A DNA stretch of 64,000 bases from contig NZ_JPMY01000003.1 in assembly GCF_000761545.1 (NCBI RefSeq), positions 62,001 through 126,000 on the forward strand. Direction: 5' to 3'. Source of the DNA: Pseudomonas sp. ML96 (GTDB lineage Bacteria > Pseudomonadota > Gammaproteobacteria > Pseudomonadales > Pseudomonadaceae). Position numbers and translations under genes: made by a program. Shown in pieces: positions 1-10,638 of the stretch. Under the pieces are notes generated by a model. It had not been told where the DNA came from, did no database searches, and saw only the letters and a program-made list of their open reading frames with translations. Position 1 is the first letter of the stretch, and the number at the start of each line of letters is the position of its first letter.

Positions 1-2
1 TG

Positions 3-1142
<1,140 letters not shown>

Positions 1143-1158
1143 TTGTCAGCTGCAATGC

Positions 1159-1184
1159 AAAAGGCCCGCGCAAGCGGGCCTTTT
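1159..1184. terminator. Bidirectional intrinsic terminator
   Basis: An 11-bp perfect stem (AAAAGGCCCGC / GCGGGCCTTTT) closes a GCAA loop, with T-rich ends on both strands. It lies between the convergent acyl-CoA dehydrogenase and the small gene ending at 1199, so it can terminate both. Confidence 0.9.
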
Positions 1185-1198
1185 CGTTGCTGGGCGGT

Positions 1199-1384
1199 TC
1201 AGGAGTGTTCTTCGCTGCTCTCGTCACGCTGCTGCTGGCGCAGCCAGCTGAAACGCTGGTGCAACTGGGCGGCGAAGGTGCGTGCCGCCAGCTCCTCATG
1301 AAAGCTCAGGGTGCGTTTGCCCAGGCTCACCAGCCATAGCGCATGGCCGTTGTGCTCTCGTCGTTCGATACGGACATCCGGCAT
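1199..1384 (-). CDS. Small conserved-looking hypothetical protein, coupled to terC
   Basis: This 61-residue protein is not recognised. It is basic in the middle (IERREHNGHALW, GKRTLSFHEE) and ends in an acidic, Gln-rich tail (QQQRDESSEEHS). There is no signal peptide or membrane segment. Its ATG overlaps the stop codon of the upstream TerC-family gene as TGATG, and it ends 14 bases before a strong terminator. That position argues for a real, translationally coupled last gene of the terC transcript rather than a chance frame. No function is proposed. Confidence 0.6.
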   Translation of the reverse strand: MPDVRIERREHNGHALWLVSLGKRTLSFHEELAARTFAAQLHQRFSWLRQQQRDESSEEHS

Positions 1385-2370
1385 CAGGGCTCGCTCTTCT
1401 GCTCGCGGGTCTTCAACAGCGACAGCAATACGCCGCCAGCCAGCAGGCCGAAGGTTACCCCGAGCGAGAGCAGGGCGGGAATCTTGCCGATGAAACCGTG
1501 CAGGAAGATCTTGCCGCCGATGAAGATCAGCACCAGCGCCAGTGCGTACTTCAGGTAGACGAAACGGTGCATCAGAGCCGCCAGGGCGAAGTACAGCGAG
1601 CGCAGGCCGAGGATGGCGAAGATGTTCGAGGTGTAGACGATGAACGGGTCCTGGGTGATGGAGAACACCGCCGGTACGCTGTCCACGGCAAACACCAGGT
1701 CGGCCAGCTCGATCAGCACCAGGGCGAGGAACAGCGGCGTGGCATAGAGCAGGGAGTGCTCGGCGCCTGGCGGGCGATGGCGAATGAAGAAGTGCCCGCC
1801 ATGCAGCTCGTCAGTGACCCGCAGATGCTTGCGCAGGAAGCGCAGCAGCGGATTCTGCGACAGGTCCGGGTGCTGCTCCTCGCGGCTGAACATCATCTTC
1901 ACCCCGGTGAACAGCAGGAAGGCGCCGAACACATAGAGAATCCACTCGAACTCCTGCACCAGCGCCGTGCCCAGGCCGATCATGATCGCGCGCAGCACGA
2001 TGACGCCGATGATCCCCCAGAACAGCACCCGGTGCTGGTAGCGCCGTGGAATGCCGAAGAAGCCGAAGATCATCGCCATGACGAACACGTTGTCCATCGA
2101 CAGCGACTGCTCGACCAGGAAGCCGGTGTAGAACTCCAGGGCCGGCTGGCTGCCCAGTTCGTACCAGACCCACAGGCCGAACAGCACGCCGACGCCGAAG
2201 TAGCCGCTGTACAACAGCAGGCTCTCGCGCATTTCGATTTCGTGCTGGTCGCGGTGCAGGATGCCCAGGTCGAACACCAGCAGGGCGATGACGATGGCCA
2301 GGAAGCTCAGCCACAGCCAGGTGGCGGTGCCGAGTACGGGCGAGGTGAGAAAGTCGATCAGCGGATCCAT
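1384..2370 (-). CDS. TerC/Alx-family integral membrane protein (putative metal exporter)
   Basis: A 328-residue polytopic inner-membrane protein of the TerC/Alx family, whose characterised members handle manganese or other metals. The family motifs are present: EQSLSMDNVFVMAMIF with the conserved acidic residue in a helix, FGAFLLFTGVKMMF, and ELADLVFAVDSVPAVF followed by FIVYTSNIFAILGLR. About eight to nine hydrophobic helices span the length, and size and order match E. coli Alx. GGAGG lies 5 bases upstream of the ATG but within a predicted RNA stem, which suggests control of translation. It is followed by the coupled 61-residue gene. Confidence 0.88.
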   Translation of the reverse strand: MDPLIDFLTSPVLGTATWLWLSFLAIVIALLVFDLGILHRDQHEIEMRESLLLYSGYFGVGVLFGLWVWYELGSQPALEFYTGFLVEQSLSMDNVFVMAMIFGFFGIPRRYQHRVLFWGIIGVIVLRAIMIGLGTALVQEFEWILYVFGAFLLFTGVKMMFSREEQHPDLSQNPLLRFLRKHLRVTDELHGGHFFIRHRPPGAEHSLLYATPLFLALVLIELADLVFAVDSVPAVFSITQDPFIVYTSNIFAILGLRSLYFALAALMHRFVYLKYALALVLIFIGGKIFLHGFIGKIPALLSLGVTFGLLAGGVLLSLLKTREQKSEP

Positions 2371-2441
2371 GAGCCCCTCCGTCGCTGTCTGACAGACAGT
2401 GACTCCGACATCACGGCGATGGCTCGCCGCCAGAGGGGCCC
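2371..2441 (-). promoter_or_regulatory. Structured terC leader: candidate three-way junction over the RBS
   Basis: On the minus strand the 71 bases before the terC start can fold into a closed three-way junction. The outer stem is 9 bp (2433-2441 with 2371-2379, one G-U). Inside are a 6-bp hairpin CGGCGA/TCGCCG (2414-2429) and a second arm of GTCG/CGAC plus CTGTC/GACAG (2381-2409). The 3' strand of the outer stem contains most of the GGAGG ribosome-binding site (2376-2380). I could not find the GGGGAGUAG-type loop of the yybP-ykoY manganese riboswitch, so the class is unknown. Confidence 0.5.
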
Positions 2442-2452
2442 GGCGTCACTTG

Positions 2453-2473
2453 GACCGGCCGTTGTGGCCGGTC
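2453..2473 (-). terminator. Hairpin between the PstS-OmpA gene and terC
   Basis: A perfect 8-bp stem GACCGGCC/GGCCGGTC with a 5-base loop lies about 50 bases downstream of the PstS-OmpA stop codon. No T-tract follows on either strand, so it may be a weak or factor-dependent terminator, or part of the terC leader. Confidence 0.4.
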
Positions 2474-2525
2474 ATGTGGTTAAGGCTAGGTGGGCTCGGC
2501 GGGTTCGGCAACCGCGCGGGGCGAC

Positions 2526-3881
2526 TCAGTAGACCCAAACCTCGACGCGGCGGTTCTTCAGACGGCCTTCGTCGGCATCGTTGGCGGCCACCGGCATCTG
2601 TTCGCCGAGACCGGAGATTTCCTTGAAGATCACCCCGCCCTTGGACAGGTCGCGGCGCACGGCCATGGCGCGCAGCTTGGACAGCAGGGCGGCGCGCTCG
2701 GGGTCGCTCTTGGGGTCGCCGAAGCCGACCAGCACCACCTTCTGGCGCAACTTGTCGTTGCCCTTGAGGTAATCCATGACCCGCTCGATATCGCGCTGGG
2801 CCTTGTTGTCCAGGGTCGCGCTGCCTTCCTGGAAGCGGAAGTTCACCGACAGGCGCTGGGCCTCATCAGCCAGCTTGCGGTAGTCGTCGGGCATGTGCGC
2901 GCTGGCCTGAACCTTGACTGCCTTGACCGTCTGCGAGATGAAGCCGCTTTTTTCGACGATGGCCTGCCCGGCCGGGCTGTGGGCGAACTGCACCAGGGCC
3001 TTGACCCATTCGTTGGTGCTGCCTGGCGGGTTATAGAGGAACAGGCGACGCGACAGCGGGTAGTCCTCGGTGGCGATGGTCGCGGCGCTCGGTGGCATGG
3101 GCTGCGACTGGCCGTCAGCGATCGCCAGGGCCTTGCTGCTGCGTACGTAGGGCAGGCCGATGAAGCCGATGCCGCCCGGGTCCTGGCTGACGCCATCGGA
3201 CAGCTTGTCGCTGGACTCGAAGCGCTTGGCCCCAGCGGTCAGGGCCTTGCCATGGGCGGCCAGGACCAGCTCCTTGAAGGTATCGAAGGTGCCGGACTTG
3301 TCATCGCGGGCATACACGCTGATGGCGCCGGGCTTGCCGCCCAGGGCCGACCAGTCCTTCACCTCGCCGGCGAACACGGCGGCGATCTGCTCGGTGGTCA
3401 GCGCCTGCAGCGGGTTGTTCGGGTTGACGATGATGGCCAGGCCGTCGATGGCGATGACCTGCTCGGCGCTGGCGCCACGCATGTCGCCCAGACCTTCCAG
3501 GCTGCCGGCCTCGGCATCCTTGATTGGCCGCGACGAGGCGGCCAGGTCGGCGCTACCGTCCTGCAGGGCGACGAAACCAGTGCCGGAGCCGTGGGCGGCG
3601 ACGTTGACCTGCAGGGTGCGGCCCAGCTTGTCTTCGGCCAGCACGTGCTGCTCGTTCTCCGCGCCGGGTTCGACGCGCACATTGCCGAAGCCCTGGCTCT
3701 CGAACAGGCCGACCACCAGGGCCGGGCCGAGCTTGGCGCCGATGGTGTTGGAGCCCTGGATGCGCAGGAGCGTGGAACTGTCGGCGGCGAACACCGACCA
3801 GGGCAGGGCGTAGCAGATGAAACCGAGGAGCAACCATGCATAGACATGGCCGGGAGTGTGCCGATCACTGGCGCGGGACAT
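2526..3881 (-). CDS. PstS-like phosphate-binding protein fused to an OmpA peptidoglycan-binding domain
   Basis: A 451-residue envelope protein. Residues 1-33 look like a signal sequence (hydrophobic AWLLLGFICYALPW, then VFAAD). Residues about 35-320 match PBP-like PstS-type binding proteins: IQGSNTIG at the N-terminus, SGTGFVALQDGSADLAASSR, VYARDDKSGTFDTFKEL and DPGGIGFIGLPY. Residues about 335-451 form an OmpA-family domain (NFRFQEGSATLDNKAQRDIE, LVGFGDPKSD, NRRVEVWVY). The combination implies a ligand-binding domain held at the peptidoglycan. No pst transporter genes adjoin it, so a sensory or scavenging role, rather than classic Pst uptake, is inferred. The start is the first ATG preceding the hydrophobic stretch. 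Confidence 0.85.
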   Translation of the reverse strand: MSRASDRHTPGHVYAWLLLGFICYALPWSVFAADSSTLLRIQGSNTIGAKLGPALVVGLFESQGFGNVRVEPGAENEQHVLAEDKLGRTLQVNVAAHGSGTGFVALQDGSADLAASSRPIKDAEAGSLEGLGDMRGASAEQVIAIDGLAIIVNPNNPLQALTTEQIAAVFAGEVKDWSALGGKPGAISVYARDDKSGTFDTFKELVLAAHGKALTAGAKRFESSDKLSDGVSQDPGGIGFIGLPYVRSSKALAIADGQSQPMPPSAATIATEDYPLSRRLFLYNPPGSTNEWVKALVQFAHSPAGQAIVEKSGFISQTVKAVKVQASAHMPDDYRKLADEAQRLSVNFRFQEGSATLDNKAQRDIERVMDYLKGNDKLRQKVVLVGFGDPKSDPERAALLSKLRAMAVRRDLSKGGVIFKEISGLGEQMPVAANDADEGRLKNRRVEVWVY

Positions 3882-3937
3882 GGAGCAGACACCTTGTGCT
3901 AGAGGGGTTAAGGCGTCGCGGAGATTAAGTCGGAAAG

Positions 3938-3955
3938 GTTACGCGGATGTGACAA
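3938..3955 (-). promoter_or_regulatory. Weak candidate Pho box upstream of the PstS-OmpA gene
   Basis: On the minus strand TTGTCAC-ATCC-GCGTAAC forms a degenerate direct repeat with the 11-base period of PhoB boxes (CTGTCAT-N4-CTGTCAT). The first half fits well (5 of 7) and the second poorly. It lies about 60 bases upstream of the start codon. It is suggestive only because the gene product is PstS-like. Confidence 0.25.
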
Positions 3956-3977
3956 GGGGCGCCGTGGCGCCCCTTGT
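3952..3977 (-). terminator. Hairpin terminator of xthA
   Basis: A perfect 12-bp stem ACAAGGGGCGCC/GGCGCCCCTTGT with a 2-base spacer begins 5 bases after the xthA stop codon. The T-tract is poor, but stem strength and position support termination. Confidence 0.65.
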
Positions 3978-3981
3978 TGGA

Positions 3982-4794
3982 TCAGCTCAGTTCCAGCCAG
4001 ATGGGGGCGTGGTCCGAAGGTTTTTCCATGCCGCGTAAATCGTAGTCGATGCCGGTGTCCTTGATTCGCGCCTGTAGCGGCGCGCTGGCGAGGATCACGT
4101 CGATGCGCAGGCCGCGCTTGGGCTCGTCCTCGAAGCCGCGGCTGCGGTAGTCGAACCAGCTGAAGCGGTCGTTGATCGCCGGGTTGTGCAGGCGGAAGGT
4201 GTCGACCAGGCCCCAGCTCTTCAGCGTGGCCAGCCACTCGCGCTCTTCCGGCAGGAAGCTGCACTTGCCGGTCTTCAGCCAGCGCAGGCGATTGGGCTCG
4301 CCGATGCCGATGTCGCAGTCTTCCGGCGAGATATTGATGTCGCCCATCACCACCAGCGGCTGGCTCGGCTGGAAACGGCTGGTCAGCAGGCTCTGCAGGT
4401 CGGCGTAGAAACGCTGCTTGGCCGGGAACTTGGTGGGATGGTCGCGGCTTTCGCCCTGGGGGAAGTAGCCATTCATCACGGTCACCGGGTTGCCGTGCTC
4501 GTCGGCGTAGGTGCCATAGATGAAGCGTCGCTGCGACTCCTCGTTGTCATCGGGGAAGCCCTTGTGCAGTTCCAGCGGCGCCTGGCGCGAGAGCAGGGCG
4601 ACGCCGTAGTGACCTTTCTGCCCGTGGTAGTGCACGTGGTAGCCGAGCTGGCGGATTTCGGCTTCCGGGAACTGGTCGTCGGAGACCTTGGTTTCCTGCA
4701 GGCCGATCACGTCTGGCTGGTGCTTCTCGATCAGCGCCTGCAGCTGATGGGGGCGGGCGCGCAGGCCGTTGATATTGAAGGAAACGATCTTCAT
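3982..4794 (-). CDS. xthA: Exodeoxyribonuclease III (AP endonuclease)
   Basis: A 270-residue protein of the ExoIII/APE1 endonuclease-exonuclease-phosphatase family. It cleaves abasic sites and removes 3' blocking groups during base-excision repair in the cytoplasm. Motifs run in the expected order: [14 protein letters not shown] (metal/active-site Asn), [14 protein letters not shown] (catalytic Glu), [16 protein letters not shown] (catalytic Tyr region), [15 protein letters not shown] (Asp-x-Asn), RGLRIDVIL, and the terminal [13 protein letters not shown] (Asp-His pair). Length is typical. It is monocistronic, divergent from the GNAT gene, and followed by a hairpin. The start is fixed by the invariant [15 protein letters not shown]-terminus. 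Confidence 0.96.
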   Translation of the reverse strand: MKIVSFNINGLRARPHQLQALIEKHQPDVIGLQETKVSDDQFPEAEIRQLGYHVHYHGQKGHYGVALLSRQAPLELHKGFPDDNEESQRRFIYGTYADEHGNPVTVMNGYFPQGESRDHPTKFPAKQRFYADLQSLLTSRFQPSQPLVVMGDINISPEDCDIGIGEPNRLRWLKTGKCSFLPEEREWLATLKSWGLVDTFRLHNPAINDRFSWFDYRSRGFEDEPKRGLRIDVILASAPLQARIKDTGIDYDLRGMEKPSDHAPIWLELS

Positions 4795-4927
4795 GGGAGG
4801 GCTACCGACAGGGAAAACAGCGATGCTAGCCCAGCACTCCGGCGACGGCCAGCGTCTGGCAGCTGGCGAAATGCGGTGCTAACTTGGCCTTCGACCCGCC
4901 AAACCTATAACAATCGAGGTCAGCCTG

Positions 4928-5569
4928 ATGCCACACCGCACCGCCGAAGTCCGTATGCTCGACCATGGCTACGCCCGCGAGGCCCGCTCGCTGCTGTACC
5001 ACGCCTACCGCCACGACCCGACCTTCGCCTACCTGTTCGAGAGTGAACGCCCCGGCTTCGACCAGCGCGTGCGCGCCACCGTGCGCGAGCTGGTGCAACA
5101 GCACTTCGCCGAGGAGCTGCCGGCCATTGGCCTGGTGATCGAGGAGCGCCTGGTCGGCATCGCCCTGATCGCGCCGCCGATCCGTCGCCTGGATATCACC
5201 GAGAGCTGGGGCTGGCGTCTGCGCATGCTGATGACCACCGGCTTCCGCTGCACCAAACGCTATCTGGAATATCACGACGCGGTGCTGGCCTGCCTGCCGC
5301 CAGGGCCGTACCACGTCCTGCCGCTGATTGGCGTGCACCCGCAGTTCCAGGGGCAGAAGCTCGGCGAGCAGTTGCTCTCAGCCCTGCACGACTGGTGCGC
5401 CGAGGATGCCGGCTCCCAGGGTGTGGTGCTGAATACCGGCAACCCGCATTACCTGGAGTTCTACCAGCGCCAGGGCTACGAGGAGATCGGCGAGGTGGCG
5501 GTGGGGCCGATCCGCGAGCACGTGTTCTTCCATCCCAACCCGCAGCCCGCCAGGCAAGCCACCGGTTGA
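4928..5569 (+). CDS. GNAT-family N-acetyltransferase
   Basis: A 213-residue GCN5-related acetyltransferase. The acetyl-CoA binding region is clear at residues 135-165: HVLPLIGVHPQFQGQKLGEQ, with the Q/R-x-x-G-x-G/A variant QGQKLG, then VVLNTGNPHYLEFYQRQGYE, the typical strand-helix of motif B. The N-terminal part (ARSLLYHAYRHDPTFAYLF) resembles GNATs of unknown substrate found in many pseudomonads. GAGG lies 9 bases upstream of the ATG. It stands alone between xthA and tpx, so context gives no substrate. Confidence 0.85.
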   Translation: MPHRTAEVRMLDHGYAREARSLLYHAYRHDPTFAYLFESERPGFDQRVRATVRELVQQHFAEELPAIGLVIEERLVGIALIAPPIRRLDITESWGWRLRMLMTTGFRCTKRYLEYHDAVLACLPPGPYHVLPLIGVHPQFQGQKLGEQLLSALHDWCAEDAGSQGVVLNTGNPHYLEFYQRQGYEEIGEVAVGPIREHVFFHPNPQPARQATG

Positions 5570-5673
5570 ACGCAACTGCCCATTGCCGTGTCAGTACCGG
5601 GCGGTCACACTGGCGCCCATTTCCCCGCTGGGTGCCGTGACCCCCGGCATCAACACTAAGTAAGGAACTCGCA

Positions 5674-6174
5674 ATGGCTCAAGTAACCCTCAAGGGCACC
5701 CCGATTCAGGTCGACGGCCAACTGCCGCAGGCCGGTCAGCAGGCTCCGGCGTTCAGCCTGGTGGCCAAGGACCTCTCCGACGTGACCCTGGCCAGCCTGG
5801 CCGGCAAGCGCAAGGTGCTGAACATCTTCCCGAGCATCGACACCCCGACCTGCGCCACCTCCGTGCGCAAGTTCAACGCCGAGGCTAGCGCGCTGCCCAA
5901 CACCGTGGTGCTGTGCATCTCCGCCGACCTGCCGTTCGCCCAGGCGCGCTTCTGCGGTGCCGAAGGTCTGGACAACGTGGTCAACCTGTCGACCATGCGT
6001 GGCGCCAACTTCCTCAAGGACTACGGCGTAGCCTTCGCCAACGGCCCGCTGGTTGGCGTTTCCGCCCGCGCCGTGGTGGTGCTGGACGAGAACGACAAGG
6101 TGCTGCACAGCGAGCTGGTTGGCGAGATCGCCGATGAGCCGAACTACGCTGCAGCCCTCGCTGCCCTGAAGTAA
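5674..6174 (+). CDS. tpx: Thiol peroxidase (atypical 2-Cys peroxiredoxin)
   Basis: A 166-residue Tpx that reduces hydrogen and lipid peroxides using thioredoxin. The peroxidatic Cys is in [13 protein letters not shown] (about residue 60), preceded by the conserved [11 protein letters not shown] stretch. The resolving Cys is in [17 protein letters not shown] (about residue 94), as in Tpx. It ends at the expected C-terminal ALAALK. AAGGA is correctly placed before the ATG, and a strong terminator follows, so the gene is a single-gene unit. Confidence 0.96.
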   Translation: MAQVTLKGTPIQVDGQLPQAGQQAPAFSLVAKDLSDVTLASLAGKRKVLNIFPSIDTPTCATSVRKFNAEASALPNTVVLCISADLPFAQARFCGAEGLDNVVNLSTMRGANFLKDYGVAFANGPLVGVSARAVVVLDENDKVLHSELVGEIADEPNYAAALAALK

Positions 6175-6191
6175 GCGAAAGCGCTTCACCG

Positions 6192-6224
6192 ACAACGGCC
6201 TGCCATTGCAGGCCGTTGTTTTTT
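6192..6224 (+). terminator. Intrinsic terminator of tpx
   Basis: A 12-bp perfect stem ACAACGGCCTGC/GCAGGCCGTTGT with a 4-base loop is followed by six T residues, 18 bases after the tpx stop. Confidence 0.95.
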
Positions 6225-6337
6225 CTAAATTTCCAACTTCCTGTTACGTCTATCTAGGTAAAAAGGCGGTAAAGACCCTTTGCCTGGCCGCTGGGAGTAC
6301 TTATCGTTCACCCTCCCAAGGACAGTGACCCCGCGCC

Positions 6338-7543
6338 ATGCCCGAATCCCGCAGTATTTCCAGACCTTCCCGTTCCTGGCTGATTGCCCTGATCGTTCTG
6401 CTCATCGCCCTGGTTGCCTGGTGGCTGTGGCCGAAGGCGCCTGAGCAGAAGCCCGGTGGCGACTTCGGCCCCTGGGGCGGTCCGGTACCGGTGCGGCTGA
6501 CCGAAGTAGGTAGCGGCGACTTCCATATCGAACTCAAGGCGCTGGGTACCGTCACGGCGCTGAACACCGTCAACGTGCGCTCGCGGGTGGATGGTGAGCT
6601 GGTCAAGGTGTTCTTCGAAGAGGGGCAACTGGTCAAGGCCGGCGACCTACTGGCGCAGATCGACCCGCGCCCGTATCAGGTAGCGCTGCAGCAGGCCGAG
6701 GGCACCCTGGCGCAGAACCAGGCGCAGCTGAAGAACGCCGAGATCGACCTGGCGCGCTACCAGGGCCTGTACGCCGAGGACAGCATCGCCAAGCAGACCC
6801 TCGACACCCAGCAGGCGCTGGTCGGCCAGTACAAGGGCACGGTGAAGAGCAACCAGGCCGCCGTCGCCGACGCCCGTCTCAATCTCGATTTCACCCGTAT
6901 TCGTGCGCCGATCACCGGCCGCCTCGGCCTGCGCCAGGTGGACCTCGGCAACCTGGTGCGCAGCAGCGACACCACGCCGCTGGTGGTGATCACCCAGGTC
7001 GAGCCGATCGCCGTCAACTTCACTCTGCCGGAGAAGGACCTGCCGCCGGTGCTGGCCAAGGTGCGCGATAACCAGAAGCTGCTGGTGCAGGCCTGGGATC
7101 GTGGCGAGCAGCAACTGCTGGCCGAGGGTGAGCTGCACAGCCTGGACAACCAGATCGACGTGGCCACCGGCACCGTCAAGCTCAAGGGCCGTTTCAGCAA
7201 TGCCGGCGAGCAGCTGTTCCCCAACCAGTTCGTCAACGTGCGCCTGCGCGTCGAGACTCGCCAGCAGGCCACGCTGATCCCGTCCGCCGCCGTGCAGTTC
7301 GGCGCCCGTGGCACCTTCGTCTTCGTCCTCGGTGCCGACGACAAGGTGCAGCTGCGCGACATCAAGGTCGGTGCCAGCGATGGCGCCACCAGCCTGATCG
7401 ACTCGGGCGTCAAGGTCGGCGAGCGTCTGGTGCTGGAAGGTACCGACAAGCTCAAGGAGGGCAGCCAGGTACAGGTGATCGGCAATGAGCCGGGCGCCTT
7501 GGCGCAACCGCAAGGCCAGGCCGCACAGAAGCAGGGCGCATGA
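6338..7543 (+). CDS. muxA: RND efflux membrane-fusion protein MuxA (MdtA family)
   Basis: A 401-residue periplasmic adaptor joining the inner-membrane RND pumps to the outer-membrane channel. There is an N-terminal signal-anchor ([18 protein letters not shown], residues 14-31), a barrel-sandwich/lipoyl half ([20 protein letters not shown]), an alpha-hairpin (about 115-185), the second lipoyl half ([20 protein letters not shown]) and a C-terminal beta-barrel. It precedes two different RND pump genes and an OMF gene, the arrangement of mdtABC/muxABC-opmB. Its stop overlaps the start of muxB as ATGA, so the operon is translationally coupled. Confidence 0.93.
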   Translation: MPESRSISRPSRSWLIALIVLLIALVAWWLWPKAPEQKPGGDFGPWGGPVPVRLTEVGSGDFHIELKALGTVTALNTVNVRSRVDGELVKVFFEEGQLVKAGDLLAQIDPRPYQVALQQAEGTLAQNQAQLKNAEIDLARYQGLYAEDSIAKQTLDTQQALVGQYKGTVKSNQAAVADARLNLDFTRIRAPITGRLGLRQVDLGNLVRSSDTTPLVVITQVEPIAVNFTLPEKDLPPVLAKVRDNQKLLVQAWDRGEQQLLAEGELHSLDNQIDVATGTVKLKGRFSNAGEQLFPNQFVNVRLRVETRQQATLIPSAAVQFGARGTFVFVLGADDKVQLRDIKVGASDGATSLIDSGVKVGERLVLEGTDKLKEGSQVQVIGNEPGALAQPQGQAAQKQGA

Positions 7544-10500
7544 ACGCCTCACGCCTGTTCATCCTGCGTCCGGTCGCCACCACGCTGCTGATGGTGGCGA
7601 TCTTCCTTACCGGTCTGATCGCCTACCGCCTGCTGCCGGTTTCCGCGCTGCCGGAAGTCGACTACCCGACCATCCGCGTGCTCACCCTTTACCCAGGCGC
7701 CAGCCCGCAGGTGATGACCAGCGCGGTGACCGCGCCGCTGGAGCGCCAGTTCGGCCAGATGCCGGGCTTGAAGCAGATGTCCTCGACCAGCTCGGGCGGC
7801 GCCTCGGTCATCACCCTGCGCTTCACCCTGGACGTCAATCTGGATGTGGCCGAGCAGGAAGTGCAGGCGGCCATCAACGCCGCCACCAACCTGCTACCTG
7901 ACGATCTGCCGGCGCCGCCGGTGTACAACAAGGTCAACCCGGCGGACACCCCGGTACTGACCCTGGCAATCCGCTCCAATACTTTGCCGCTGACCCAGGT
8001 GCACGATCTGATCGATACGCGCATGGCGCAGAAGATCGCCCAGATCAGTGGCGTCGGCCTGGTCAGCCTGGCCGGCGGCCAGCGCCCGGCCGTACGTATC
8101 AAGGTCGATCCAGAGGCACTGGCCAGCCACGGCCTCAACCTGGCCGACGTGCGCACCCTGATCGCCGCGCAGAACGTCAACCAGCCCAAGGGCAACTTCG
8201 ACGGCCCGACCCGCGTCTCGCAGCTGGACGCCAATGACCAGCTGAAGTCCGCCGCCGAATATCAGGACCTGATCCTCAAGTACGAGAACGGCGCGGCCCT
8301 GCGCCTGCGCGACGTGGCCAAGATCGTCGACGGCGCCGAGAACGAGCGCCTGGCCGCCTGGGCCGACCGTAACGAAACGGTGTTGCTGACCATCCAGCGC
8401 CAGCCCGGCGCCAACGTCATCGAGGTGGTCGACCGCATCCAGCGCCTGCTGCCGCAGATCACCGCGGCGCTGCCGGCCAGCCTGGAAGTGCAGGTGCTCA
8501 CCGACCGCACCCAGACCATCCGCGCGGCAGTCAAGGACGTGCAGTTCGAGTTGGTCCTGGCCATCGGCCTGGTGGTGCTGGTGACTTTCCTGTTCCTGCG
8601 CAAGGTATCGGCCACCGTTATCCCGTCCATCGCCGTGCCGCTGTCGCTGATCGGCACCTTCGGCGTGATGTACCTGGCCGGCTTCTCGATCAACAACCTG
8701 ACGCTGATGGCCCTGACCATCGCCACCGGCTTCGTGGTCGATGACGCCATCGTCATGCTGGAGAACATCGCCCGCCATCTGGAAGAGGGCGAGACACCGT
8801 TCAACGCCGCGCTCAAGGGCGCCAAGCAGATCGGCTTCACCCTGATCTCGCTGACCTTCTCGCTGATCGCCGTACTGATTCCGCTGCTGTTCATGGCTGA
8901 TGTCGTGGGCAGGCTGTTCCGCGAGTTCGCCATCACCCTGGCGGTGGCCATCCTGATTTCCCTGGTGGTGTCGCTGACCCTGACACCGATGATGTGTGCG
9001 CGTCTGCTCAAGGCCGAGAAGGAAGAGGAGCAGGGGCGTTTCTACAAGCGCGCCGGCGCCTTTATCGACGGTCTGATCGAACGCTATGCCGTGGGCCTGA
9101 CCTGGACCCTGCGTCACCAGGGCCTGACTCTGCTGGTGGCCATCGGCACCCTGGCGCTTACTGTGGTGCTGTATCTGGCCGTGCCCAAGGGCTTCTTCCC
9201 GGTGCAGGACACCGGGGTGATCCAGGGCATCTCCGAGGCGCCGCAGTCGATTTCCTTCAAGGCCATGAGCGAGCGCCAGCAGCGCTTGGCCGCAGTGATC
9301 CTGCAGGACCCGGATGTCTCCAGCCTGTCCTCCTATATAGGCGTGGATGGCGATAACCCGACCCTGAACAGCGGCCGCCTGCTGATCAACCTCAAGCCGC
9401 ACCGCGAGCGCGAGGCCACCGCCAGCGAAGTGATCGAGCGCCTGCGCCCCGAGCTGGCCAAGGTGCCGGGCATTGCCCTTTACCTGCAGCCGGTGCAGGA
9501 CCTGACCATCGAGGATCGGGTCAGCCGTACCCAGTTCCAGTTCAGCCTGGAGTCACCGGACGGCAAGCTGCTGGAGGAGTGGACGCCCAAGCTGATCAGC
9601 GCCCTGAGCGAGCAGCCGGAGCTGCGCGACATCGCCAGCGACCTGCAGAACCAGGGCCTGCAGGTGTTCCTCAACATCGACCGCGACGCCGCCTCACGCC
9701 TGGGCGTGACCGTCGGCAATATCGACGACGCGCTGTACGACGCCTTCGGCCAGCGGCAGATTTCCACCATCTTCACCCAGGCCAGCCAGTATCGCGTGGT
9801 GCTGGAGAGCATGGGCGCCGGCGAGCTGGGCCCGCAGGCCCTGCAGCGCATCCATGTGGCCACCGCCAGTGGCGGCCAGGTGCCGCTGGCTTCGCTGGCG
9901 CGGGTGGAAGAGCGCCCGGCCAGTCTGCTGGTCAACCATATCGGCCAGTTCCCGGCGGTCACCGTGTCGTTCAACCTGGCGCCGGATGTGTCGCTGGGCG
10001 AGGCGGTGCAGGTGATCGAACGGGTCGAGCAGCAGATTGGCATGCCGGCCGGCATCCAGAGCCAGTTCCAGGGTGCTTCGGAGGCGTTCCGCGCCTCGCT
10101 GTCGTCGACCCTGCTGCTGATCCTGGCGGCCATCGTCACCATGTACATCGTGCTCGGCGTGCTCTACGAGAGCTACATCCATCCGATCACCATCCTCTCG
10201 ACGCTGCCTTCGGCCGGTGTCGGCGCGCTGCTGGCGCTGCTGCTGACTGGCAACGATCTGGGCCTGATCGCCATCATCGGCATCATCCTGCTGATCGGCA
10301 TCGTCAAGAAGAACGCGATCATGATGATCGACTTCGCTCTCGAGGCCGAACGGCACCAGGGCATGGCGCCGCACGAGGCCATCTACCAGGCTGCGCTGCT
10401 GCGCTTCCGGCCGATCCTGATGACCACTCTGGCTGCGCTGTTCGGCGCCATCCCGCTGATGCTGGCCTCGGGCTCCGGCGCCGAGCTGCGCCAGCCGCTG

Positions 10501-10638
10501 GGCCTGGTAATGGTCGGCGGCCTGTTGCTGTCCCAGGTGCTGACGCTGTTCACCACGCCGGTGATCTACCTGGCCTTCGATCGCATGTCGCGGCGGCTGC
10601 TCGGCCGTAGCGCCTCGGGAGTGGCGCTGGCGCCATGA
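7540..10638 (+). CDS. muxB: RND multidrug efflux pump MuxB (MdtB family)
   Basis: A 1032-residue inner-membrane proton-driven drug transporter. It has the standard RND plan: TM1 ([20 protein letters not shown]), a first periplasmic loop, TM2-TM6 with [19 protein letters not shown] carrying the two TM4 aspartates of the proton relay, a second large periplasmic loop, and TM8-TM12 ([20 protein letters not shown] in TM10-11). In P. aeruginosa MuxB and MuxC form a heteromeric pump with MuxA and OpmB, linked to novobiocin, aztreonam, macrolide and tetracycline efflux; the same is inferred here. It overlaps muxA and muxC as ATGA. Confidence 0.94.
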   Translation: MNASRLFILRPVATTLLMVAIFLTGLIAYRLLPVSALPEVDYPTIRVLTLYPGASPQVMTSAVTAPLERQFGQMPGLKQMSSTSSGGASVITLRFTLDVNLDVAEQEVQAAINAATNLLPDDLPAPPVYNKVNPADTPVLTLAIRSNTLPLTQVHDLIDTRMAQKIAQISGVGLVSLAGGQRPAVRIKVDPEALASHGLNLADVRTLIAAQNVNQPKGNFDGPTRVSQLDANDQLKSAAEYQDLILKYENGAALRLRDVAKIVDGAENERLAAWADRNETVLLTIQRQPGANVIEVVDRIQRLLPQITAALPASLEVQVLTDRTQTIRAAVKDVQFELVLAIGLVVLVTFLFLRKVSATVIPSIAVPLSLIGTFGVMYLAGFSINNLTLMALTIATGFVVDDAIVMLENIARHLEEGETPFNAALKGAKQIGFTLISLTFSLIAVLIPLLFMADVVGRLFREFAITLAVAILISLVVSLTLTPMMCARLLKAEKEEEQGRFYKRAGAFIDGLIERYAVGLTWTLRHQGLTLLVAIGTLALTVVLYLAVPKGFFPVQDTGVIQGISEAPQSISFKAMSERQQRLAAVILQDPDVSSLSSYIGVDGDNPTLNSGRLLINLKPHREREATASEVIERLRPELAKVPGIALYLQPVQDLTIEDRVSRTQFQFSLESPDGKLLEEWTPKLISALSEQPELRDIASDLQNQGLQVFLNIDRDAASRLGVTVGNIDDALYDAFGQRQISTIFTQASQYRVVLESMGAGELGPQALQRIHVATASGGQVPLASLARVEERPASLLVNHIGQFPAVTVSFNLAPDVSLGEAVQVIERVEQQIGMPAGIQSQFQGASEAFRASLSSTLLLILAAIVTMYIVLGVLYESYIHPITILSTLPSAGVGALLALLLTGNDLGLIAIIGIILLIGIVKKNAIMMIDFALEAERHQGMAPHEAIYQAALLRFRPILMTTLAALFGAIPLMLASGSGAELRQPLGLVMVGGLLLSQVLTLFTTPVIYLAFDRMSRRLLGRSASGVALAP

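Noticed and set aside
2371..2441. yybP-ykoY manganese riboswitch before terC
   Set aside because: The conserved GGGGAGUAG and purine-rich loop sequences are not visible, so only an unclassified structured leader is reported.
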